A stretch of 43,869 nt of DNA from NCBI RefSeq assembly GCF_030151385.1, contig NZ_JASLDS010000060.1, positions 1-43,869 of the forward strand, in the 5' to 3' direction. The position numbers and the translations under genes are program-made. This document shows positions 38,108 through 43,869 of the stretch, piece after piece (within the stretch, counting starts at the first letter, position 1; every line of letters starts with the position of its first letter). Source of the DNA: Soonwooa sp. Lineage in GTDB: Bacteria > Bacteroidota > Bacteroidia > Flavobacteriales > Weeksellaceae. The notes under the pieces were generated by a model. That model saw nothing but the letters and a program-made list of their open reading frames with translations. It searched no databases and was not told the origin of the DNA.

Positions 38108-38995
38108 TTATTTAAGCGAAGTCGCAGGCAACGGAACAAATTCCGTCTCGCCCGGAACTTTTGGAAACTTCTGATCTTTCCAATCGTGTTTTGCTTTTTC
38201 GATTGTGTCTTTACTCGAACTCACAAAATTCCAGTGGATATAACGTTCTTCAGGAAAAGCTTCACCACCAAAAATATAAACCGTTGTATGTGCAGCCATT
38301 TCAAAAGAGCATAATTTGGTATCTTTTGCAATCAAAATATGCTTTGGATCGTAGGCATTTCCATCATTTTTAATTTGACCTTCCAAAATATAAAGGGCGC
38401 TTTCTCCATAAAGATGCTCGCCAATATTTACCGTTTTAGACTCATCAGAATCGTTGATGATTTCAATAAAATAAAGCGGACTATGCACGGGTACAGGCGA
38501 TTCTTTTCCAAAAGCCTTACCAGCAATCAGTTTTATTTTTAGACCATCTTCTTCCCAAACTGGGATATCTTTAGCTTCGATATGATGAAAAGTAGGTTCC
38601 GAATCTTCCAAATGTTTTGGCAATGCCACCCAAATTTGAAGTCCATGAAGTTTCTTGTCCGTGTGACGAAGATATTCTGGCGTTCTCTCAGAATGCACAA
38701 CACCTTTGCCAGCCGTCATCCAATTAACCGCGCCTGGCTGAATCTCAACCGCCGAACCAACGCTATCACGATGAAAAATTGAACCTTCAAAAAGATAAGT
38801 TAAAGTTGACAATCCAATATGCGGATGTGGTGGGACGTCCAAATTTTGATAATCCTTAAGCTCCGCAGGTCCCATGTGGTCGATAAAAACAAATGGCCCA
38901 ACCGACCTTTTCTCGATGAAAGGCAAAAGTCTTCCCACCATAAAATTTCCAATATCGGCAGCACGTTCTGGGATGATGATTCCTATATTTGACAT
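38108..38995 (-). CDS. Pirin family protein, last gene of the operon
   Basis: Protein of 295 aa, a bicupin. The N-terminal cupin carries the metal-binding residues in the standard pattern: His57 and His59 in PPHPHIGL, His101 and Glu103 in GVVHSERT, the same positions as the Fe ligands in human pirin. Some bacterial pirins have quercetinase activity or affect redox metabolism; the substrate is unknown here. It is the second pirin in the same operon and differs clearly from the first. It lies 18 bp after the GNAT gene. Confidence 0.9.
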   Translation of the reverse strand: MSNIGIIIPERAADIGNFMVGRLLPFIEKRSVGPFVFIDHMGPAELKDYQNLDVPPHPHIGLSTLTYLFEGSIFHRDSVGSAVEIQPGAVNWMTAGKGVVHSERTPEYLRHTDKKLHGLQIWVALPKHLEDSEPTFHHIEAKDIPVWEEDGLKIKLIAGKAFGKESPVPVHSPLYFIEIINDSDESKTVNIGEHLYGESALYILEGQIKNDGNAYDPKHILIAKDTKLCSFEMAAHTTVYIFGGEAFPEERYIHWNFVSSSKDTIEKAKHDWKDQKFPKVPGETEFVPLPATSLK

Positions 38996-39013
38996 AATAT
39001 TTTTTGTTTAAAT

Positions 39014-39298
39014 TTAAGCAACAATTCTATTCCACTCGGGATGATTCTTCAAATATTTAACAACCAAAGGACAAAGCGGTTTTAACTTTTTACCACTTTC
39101 CTCAATAGCTGCCAAGGTTTTTTCGATAACAGCAGTCGCTGCACCTCGACCTTGCAAAGCATCTTCAACTTCTGTGTGAATCAGCGTTATCGTCGCATCA
39201 CTTTCTCTATAAACGATGAATGCTTTAGCACCATCAATTTCGATTTCGTATTGTTTATCCGTTTTTACTAACGGAATATTTTCAAATTCTGGTTTCAT
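39014..39298 (-). CDS. Small GNAT family N-acetyltransferase (YjdJ type)
   Basis: Protein of 94 aa. The acetyl-CoA loop is GRGAATAVIEKTL (residues ~50-62), preceded by the strand ITLIHTEVEDALQ. The C-terminal CPLVVKYLKNHPEW matches the short YjdJ/Acetyltransf_CG group (CPxxxxYLKxHPE). Such single-domain proteins acetylate small molecules or proteins, but the substrates are unknown. It sits between the reductase gene (27-bp gap) and the second pirin gene (18-bp gap). Confidence 0.88.
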   Translation of the reverse strand: MKPEFENIPLVKTDKQYEIEIDGAKAFIVYRESDATITLIHTEVEDALQGRGAATAVIEKTLAAIEESGKKLKPLCPLVVKYLKNHPEWNRIVA

Positions 39299-39325
39299 AA
39301 TATTTAGGTTAAAATGATTTATAAT

Positions 39326-40300
39326 TTAATCAGCAATTTTAATAACAAGGCGTTTTCCAGCTTCAACATCTTTATTCCACGCCTTTTCAATGTTCGAAAG
39401 CGGTTCGACATCGATTTCAATTTTTAATTTTCCTTCCGCAGCCAATTCAAACATTTGTGGAAGTATATTTTTATGAAAATCTTCCAAATCCTTTGGTGAA
39501 AGGCTTCCAAAACCAGAACCCAAAATCTCAACATCCGTACTTCTCAACAATCCAGAACCTAGATTGATGTTAGCACCAGCCATTTCGCCAACGGTCACAA
39601 TTTTGACAGGTTTTGCTTCGTGGCTCACACTAGAACCTTTCACCGATTTTAAAATAAGTTCCATCGGTTTTCCCCAAAGATAATCGATGACAATGTCAAT
39701 ATGATGCTCTTGATGAATCTTTTGCAATTGCTTAACAATCGCCTCATCATCTTGATTTAACGAAACAACGATGTCAGCACCAAAATCTACGGTCTTTTGC
39801 AACATGGCTTCATTACGTCCAGTAACGACAATTTTTCCAGCTTTATAATATTTAGCCAACTGAACCGCCAACATTCCTGTAACGCCCGTTGCACCATTTA
39901 TCAGAATCGTTTGACCTTCTTCAATTTTTGCACGGTACAACAAAGCCATTGCCGAACCAATAACAGCGTTAGGCAAAGCAGAAGCCGTTTCAAAATCTAG
40001 ATTATCTGGCAAAAGTGTTATTTGATGTGGCGCAACCAAAGCTTGTTCTGCCAACATTCCGGTGATACCTTGCGCATAAACACGTCGTCCATCTTCCAAA
40101 ATTCCTACGCCGTCTATACCAATCGTTGTCGGCAAATTGCTGTAACTCGCATAATGCGTTCCCGAAGCTCTCGCCTTATCCAAATTTTTAACAGAAGCCG
40201 ATTTAACATTGAGTAAAAGTTGACTGTCTGAAGCTTTCGGTGTTTCAAAATCACCATAAACAGGTGCTTCGCCAAGCTTATTCAAAATTGCTGCTTTCAT
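39326..40300 (-). CDS. Quinone oxidoreductase / medium-chain reductase
   Basis: Protein of 324 aa of the medium-chain dehydrogenase/reductase superfamily (zeta-crystallin-like, zinc-independent type). The N-terminal GroES-like domain contains PTTIGIDGVGILEDGRRV. The Rossmann domain shows ILINGATGVTGMLAVQLAK (residues ~131-149), a glycine-rich GATGVTG loop, and VVTGRNEAML. No clear zinc-binding Cys or His set is seen. The usual substrate would be a quinone or enone with NADPH. It lies in one operon with two pirins and a GNAT, hinting at detoxification or redox balance. ATG at 40300. Confidence 0.88.
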   Translation of the reverse strand: MKAAILNKLGEAPVYGDFETPKASDSQLLLNVKSASVKNLDKARASGTHYASYSNLPTTIGIDGVGILEDGRRVYAQGITGMLAEQALVAPHQITLLPDNLDFETASALPNAVIGSAMALLYRAKIEEGQTILINGATGVTGMLAVQLAKYYKAGKIVVTGRNEAMLQKTVDFGADIVVSLNQDDEAIVKQLQKIHQEHHIDIVIDYLWGKPMELILKSVKGSSVSHEAKPVKIVTVGEMAGANINLGSGLLRSTDVEILGSGFGSLSPKDLEDFHKNILPQMFELAAEGKLKIEIDVEPLSNIEKAWNKDVEAGKRLVIKIAD

Positions 40301-40344
40301 ATTTTATATGATGTGTTTTAATTTTTTATTTAAAGTTTAAAAAA

Positions 40345-41220
40345 CTAAGCATTAATTGAACCAAACTTTCCTCGGCTAAAATCATCAAAAGCTTGTACAA
40401 TTTCTTCTCTCGTATTCATCACAAATGGACCGTGTGCAAAAATAGGTTCGTTGATTGGTTCACCACTTAACACCAAAACTACAGCATTTTCAGTCGCTTC
40501 AATTTGGAAATCCAAACCTTGATTTTTAAACAAAACCAAATTATCAGTTTTAACAACGTCGCCATTTACCTTTACTTCGCCCTCAATGACTAACAAAAAA
40601 GTATTGTAATTTTCAGGGAAAGAAAAATGCGCTTTTCCACCAGCATTCAATTTAGCATTCATCATATTAACAGGTGTAAATGTGAAAGCTGGACCTTTTT
40701 TATCATTGTAACTTCCCGCAATAACTTCAACAAAACCGCTATTATCAGGCAATTCAACTTTCGTCATTTCAACATTGGCAATCGCTTGATATTTTGGATT
40801 TGATTTTTTGTCTTTCGCTGGAAGATTTACCCACAATTGCACCATTTGGAATTCGCCACCCGTTTTATTAAAACTTTCTTCATGGAACTCTTCATGTAAA
40901 ATACCCGAAGCTGCCGTCATCCACTGCACGTCGCCTTCATCGATTACGCCTCCACCTCCGCTGCTGTCTCTGTGTGCAACACGACCTTTGTAGGCAATTG
41001 TCACCGTTTCAAAACCTTTGTGAGGATGTTCGCCAACGCCTTTTAAATTTTCGGTTGGTGGAAAAACATATTTTGAATTGTAATCTAACATAATAAAAGG
41101 ACTCATACGTTCCATCGATAATCCTTGCACACTTGGTATAAAATTGTGAACTCTAAATCCGTCTCCTACGAAATGTGTGCCTTGTGGCGCAATGATGCGC
41201 TCTATAATTTTTGTACTCAT
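40345..41220 (-). CDS. Pirin family protein, first gene of the operon
   Basis: Protein of 291 aa, again a bicupin pirin. The metal ligands are predicted as His65 and His67 in GEHPHKGF, His109 and Glu111 in GILHEEFHEE. The HRDSSGGGGVIDEGDVQWMT stretch is a pirin hallmark. It is the first gene of the four-gene operon and lies about 50 bp after a -7 promoter element. The two pirins share the ligand pattern but differ in the C-terminal half, so they may have distinct substrates. Confidence 0.92.
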   Translation of the reverse strand: MSTKIIERIIAPQGTHFVGDGFRVHNFIPSVQGLSMERMSPFIMLDYNSKYVFPPTENLKGVGEHPHKGFETVTIAYKGRVAHRDSSGGGGVIDEGDVQWMTAASGILHEEFHEESFNKTGGEFQMVQLWVNLPAKDKKSNPKYQAIANVEMTKVELPDNSGFVEVIAGSYNDKKGPAFTFTPVNMMNAKLNAGGKAHFSFPENYNTFLLVIEGEVKVNGDVVKTDNLVLFKNQGLDFQIEATENAVVLVLSGEPINEPIFAHGPFVMNTREEIVQAFDDFSRGKFGSINA

Positions 41221-41270
41221 AACAATTTGCTCTAAAATATTGATTAATAATATCTTCTATTTTTCTTAAA

Positions 41271-41278
41271 CAAAATTA
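41271..41278 (-). promoter_or_regulatory. Promoter -7 element of the pirin operon (TAATTTTG)
   Basis: A perfect TAnnTTTG on the minus strand, about 51 nt upstream of the ATG. No TTG occurs at the -33 distance; that space is occupied by a palindrome. Confidence 0.6.
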
Positions 41279-41296
41279 CGGACAAAAAACAGCTCC

Positions 41297-41308
41297 TACA
41301 TTGATGTA
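41297..41308. promoter_or_regulatory. Possible operator: palindrome TACATTGATGTA
   Basis: TACAT/ATGTA around TG lies 19-30 nt upstream of the -7 element of the pirin operon, over the expected -33 region. Its place and symmetry suggest a binding site for a dimeric regulator. No regulator gene lies next to it. Confidence 0.4.
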
Positions 41309-41344
41309 AGTTAAGTCCGAACAAACTCTCCAAAACCATCTGAA

Positions 41345-41374
41345 ACAAAAAAAGGCTGCCCTCTCGGACAGCCT
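41345..41374 (-). terminator. Terminator of the TolC/RND operon
   Basis: AGGCTG (41353-41358) pairs with CAGCCT (41369-41374) and CC with GG around a TCTC loop, with one C-A mismatch. On the minus strand it is followed by seven T residues, 16 nt after the TolC gene stop. Confidence 0.8.
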
Positions 41375-41389
41375 CCACCACATCACATA

Positions 41390-42841
41390 TTAACGATCTA
41401 ATTTTCCACCAAGGGCTTTGAAAAGAAGAACGTTATTTCTTGTATTCTGGAACTGAAATTCTAATAAATTCAGTTCCGCATTGAGTTTGCTTCGTTGCGA
41501 GTTGATTAATTCCATATAATTGGCATAACCTGTGAGATACAAATCGTTGGAAACCTCGATGGCGTTATCCAAAAATTTAACCTCATCGCTTTTTAGTTTT
41601 AAAACTTTCTGAAAAATTTCGGTTTGTTTTAAAATAGATTGCAACTCGTTATAAGCCGTTGTCACACTTTTCTGATAAGTGATAAAAGCAATTTCTTGCT
41701 CTTTATTAGCGACATTAAAATCGTGTTTCAATTGTCCTTTATTAAAAATAGGAACCATCAAACCGCCCAACAATTGACCAGCCAACGAAGCAGGATTAAA
41801 CAGCTTATCCATTGAAAATGAATTCAATCCAAGGCTTGCGCCCAAGTCTATTTTTGGATAAAATGCTGCTCGAGCTGCCTTTGCATCTGCTTGCGTAGCT
41901 TCCAAAACAAAATAATTGGAAATAACATCTGGTCTGGAATGGATAATCGAATTGACATCCATCGACTTATTCAACAAGGTTAAATTGGTTGCTAAAAGCT
42001 GTTTGCTTCGTTTAACCTCGCCGCCATAACGACCTGTTAAAGTCGTAATCGCTTGTTCCACAGAAACAATTTCTGCTTTTATGTGCTCAATCTCTGCAAG
42101 CCAATTGTTGTTTTGCGCTCGAAATTGTTGAACAGCCAATTCCGTCGCCTTCCCTACCTCACGCTGTGCCGAAACAATTTCATAAGCGCGTTGTTGAAGT
42201 TTGAAATTTTCTTGATAAATATCCAGCTTGGTATCCAACGAAACCAATTGATAATACAAGTTGGCGATTTCTGTAAATAACTCAACCTGAATTAATTTTA
42301 AACCTTCTTCAGAAGCCAAATACTTTTTCTGAGCGGCTAATTTTTGATTTTTAAGTTTTCCCCAAGCATCGATTTCCCAAGAACTTCTTGCACCCAACCA
42401 ATAATTTGGCGTTACATTTCGGTTGACTTTTTGGTCTTCGGTGATGTTCCCCGACAAATTGGTGTCGTAATTTCCGACACCTTCCATTGTGTATTTTCCG
42501 TAATGGTCGCCACTTACAACAGCGCCAACTTCTAAAGACGGCAAAAACGACATTTTGGAACGTTGCAAAAAACTGTTCGCAATTTCTATGCGTTGCTGTG
42601 CAATTTGGAAATCTGGATTGGCTTTTACCACCTCATCAAAAAGATTCAACAATTCGGGGTCGTTAAAATAAGTTCTCAGCTCAACTTGCTTATTCAAATC
42701 TAATTTAACATCGGTTTCAGAAATCGTATTTGTTGGAATTTCTTTTGCTTTTTTAATCTCGGCAACTTGCGGTGTAGCGCACGACATCACAACAAGTGAC
42801 AAGATTCCTATTTTAAAATAATTATTTAGTTTGTTGTTCAT
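41390..42841 (-). CDS. TolC family outer-membrane efflux protein
   Basis: Protein of about 483 aa. A signal ending in SLVVMSC (Cys21) makes it a predicted lipoprotein, as in OprM. Two OEP repeats follow: the first contains NPDFQIAQQRIEIANSFLQR, the second PDVISNYFVLEATQADAKAA and the ending YANYMELINSQRSKLNAELN. It forms the outer-membrane duct of a tripartite RND pump. The start is the ATG at 42841, overlapping the 3' end of the RND gene by 20 nt; a longer frame from an upstream ATG at 42871 would overlap by 50 nt. The tight overlap indicates coupled translation with the pump. Confidence 0.92.
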   Translation of the reverse strand: MNNKLNNYFKIGILSLVVMSCATPQVAEIKKAKEIPTNTISETDVKLDLNKQVELRTYFNDPELLNLFDEVVKANPDFQIAQQRIEIANSFLQRSKMSFLPSLEVGAVVSGDHYGKYTMEGVGNYDTNLSGNITEDQKVNRNVTPNYWLGARSSWEIDAWGKLKNQKLAAQKKYLASEEGLKLIQVELFTEIANLYYQLVSLDTKLDIYQENFKLQQRAYEIVSAQREVGKATELAVQQFRAQNNNWLAEIEHIKAEIVSVEQAITTLTGRYGGEVKRSKQLLATNLTLLNKSMDVNSIIHSRPDVISNYFVLEATQADAKAARAAFYPKIDLGASLGLNSFSMDKLFNPASLAGQLLGGLMVPIFNKGQLKHDFNVANKEQEIAFITYQKSVTTAYNELQSILKQTEIFQKVLKLKSDEVKFLDNAIEVSNDLYLTGYANYMELINSQRSKLNAELNLLEFQFQNTRNNVLLFKALGGKLDR

Positions 42842-43869
42842 TTCGTTCTTTTCTTTGTTCAAGTTTTGCAAAAAAGATGTAAAGTCCTGGGATAATTACC
42901 AATCCGAAAACGGTTCCGATAAACATTCCTCCCGCCGCAGCTGTACCAATCGAACGGTTACCAATGGCACCTGCTCCAGAAGCGATTACCAACGGAATAA
43001 GTCCTGCGATAAACGCAAAAGAAGTCATCAAAATAGGACGGAGTCTTTGTTTAGCACCTTCAATGGCTGCTGGAATAATGTCGTAACCTTCCTTATTTCT
43101 TTGAATGGCGAATTCTACAATCAAAATGGCATTTTTCGCTAAAAGTCCAATCAACATCACGAGGGCAACTTGGGCATAAATGTTATTATCTAAACCAACC
43201 GCCATCAAAACGATGTACGAACCAAAAATCCCAGTCGGTAAACTCAATAAAACGGGTAACGGCAACAAGAAACTTTCGTATTGCGCTGCCAGAAGTAAGT
43301 ACACGAAAATCAAACAGATGATAAAAATGTAAAAAGTCTGATTTCCTGATAAGATTTCTTCACGCGTCATTCCCGACCATTCGACATCGAAACCTCTCGG
43401 CAGGCTTTCTTTCGCAATTCTTTCAACGGCTGCAATAGCGTCTCCAGAGCTATAACCATTGGCAGGTTCACCGTTAATCATCGCCGACATATACATATTG
43501 TATCGCGTTAAAACTTCGGGACCGTACACTTTTTCAATTTTAATAAAGGTTGAAAACGGCACCATTTCGCCCGAATCATTTTTAACAAACAATTGCAAAA
43601 TACTTTCCGGTGTATCCCTTTGGTCTGGACTCGCCTGAACCATCACTTTGTACATCTGACTAAATCGGATAAAATTGGTCGCGTAATAAGAACCCAACAA
43701 CGTTTGCAAAGTTGACATCGCATTGTCCACCGAAACACCTTTTTTCGCTGCCATATCATAATCCATCGTGATTAAATATTGCGGGAAAGTGGCATCAAAA
43801 CTCGTAAAGTTGTTTTGAAGTTCTGGCGCTTCATTTAGTTTTTTAACAAAATCTTTCGTGATTTTATCG
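42822..43869 (-). CDS. RND efflux pump permease (AcrB/HAE1 type), C-terminal part
   Basis: Only the last 348 residues are visible; the gene runs off the right edge. It opens in the second porter half (ELQNNFTSFDATFPQYLITM) and contains the transmembrane core YIFIICLIFVYLLLAAQYE, GLLAKNAILIVEFAIQRN and RLRPILMTSFAFIAGLIPL. It ends GAIGNRSIGTAAAGGMFIG and the basic tail KLEQRKERNEQQTK, all typical of hydrophobic/amphiphilic exporter 1 permeases. It is the proton-driven part of a drug or solute pump. The membrane-fusion partner presumably lies outside the window. Confidence 0.93.
   Translation of the reverse strand, partial: DKITKDFVKKLNEAPELQNNFTSFDATFPQYLITMDYDMAAKKGVSVDNAMSTLQTLLGSYYATNFIRFSQMYKVMVQASPDQRDTPESILQLFVKNDSGEMVPFSTFIKIEKVYGPEVLTRYNMYMSAMINGEPANGYSSGDAIAAVERIAKESLPRGFDVEWSGMTREEILSGNQTFYIFIICLIFVYLLLAAQYESFLLPLPVLLSLPTGIFGSYIVLMAVGLDNNIYAQVALVMLIGLLAKNAILIVEFAIQRNKEGYDIIPAAIEGAKQRLRPILMTSFAFIAGLIPLVIASGAGAIGNRSIGTAAAGGMFIGTVFGLVIIPGLYIFFAKLEQRKERNEQQTK

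Noticed and set aside
1..43869. tRNA, rRNA, defence or biosynthetic gene cluster
   Set aside because: I looked through the intergenic gaps for cloverleaf signatures and through the gene products for defence or cluster hallmarks, and found none.

Overview
This 43.9 kb stretch of AT-rich chromosome comes from a member of the Bacteroidota, class Flavobacteriia, most likely a Chryseobacterium-like Weeksellaceae. The reasons are: the type IX secretion gene porQ directly upstream of cmk; a complete MoxR/BatABCD aerotolerance locus; a TamL lipoprotein; a DUF4834 protein; a 6S RNA between zapA and rny; and many promoters of the Bacteroidetes type (-7 element TAnnTTTG, with a TTG/TTTG about 17-23 nt upstream) in place of E. 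coli-type -35/-10 boxes. It reads as ordinary chromosomal backbone. I see no prophage, complete insertion sequence, CRISPR array, tRNA, rRNA or recognisable defence island.

Layout. 1-3.4 kb (minus): start of purB, a membrane-anchored FMN/Fe-S glutamate synthase-like protein, and pyrH-frr. 3.5-6.7 kb (plus): porQ, cmk, then a YtxH protein, a holin-like membrane protein and a hypothetical. 6.7-10 kb: a TrmH/SpoU methyltransferase and tamL, divergent with overlapping 5' ends. 10.2-12.6 kb (plus): coiled-coil protein, zapA, 6S RNA, rny. 12.6-13.6 kb: a tautomerase gene flanked by several dispersed, hairpin-forming repeats. 13.7-19.5 kb (minus): YfhO membrane protein, DUF4834, a lipoprotein, rlmB, a secreted hypothetical, DinB. 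19.8-27.4 kb (plus): moxR, a DUF58 protein, a short BatD-like membrane protein, batA, batB, then (after a terminator and new promoter) batC-batD. 27.4-28.2 kb: MarC plus a small membrane protein. 28.3-30 kb (minus): glnS. 30.4-34.4 kb (plus): a two-component pair, a pRiA4b ORF-3 family protein with an acidic tail, and a GH13 glycosidase. 34.4-37.8 kb (minus): a GldB-like zinc peptidase, a TMEM175 channel, a TPR protein and a lipoprotein. 38.1-41.2 kb (minus): operon pirin / NADPH:quinone-type reductase / GNAT / pirin. 41.4 kb to the right edge (minus): TolC-type factor and RND pump, the latter cut by the window end.

How the parts fit. Several units serve the cell envelope: PorQ, TamL, YfhO, the Bat complex, the TolC/RND pump and the YtxH trio. 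Others serve RNA and translation: frr, TrmH, RlmB, RNase Y, GlnRS and 6S RNA. The most distinctive points are: the mutually nested trmH/tamL promoters; the -7 promoter elements whose terminal TTG mimics a start codon in at least four genes; the 6S RNA fold; a MITE-like inverted-repeat element between glnS and the response regulator; and the cluster of repeat families around the tautomerase gene. I did not find convincing evidence of a wholly new biological system.
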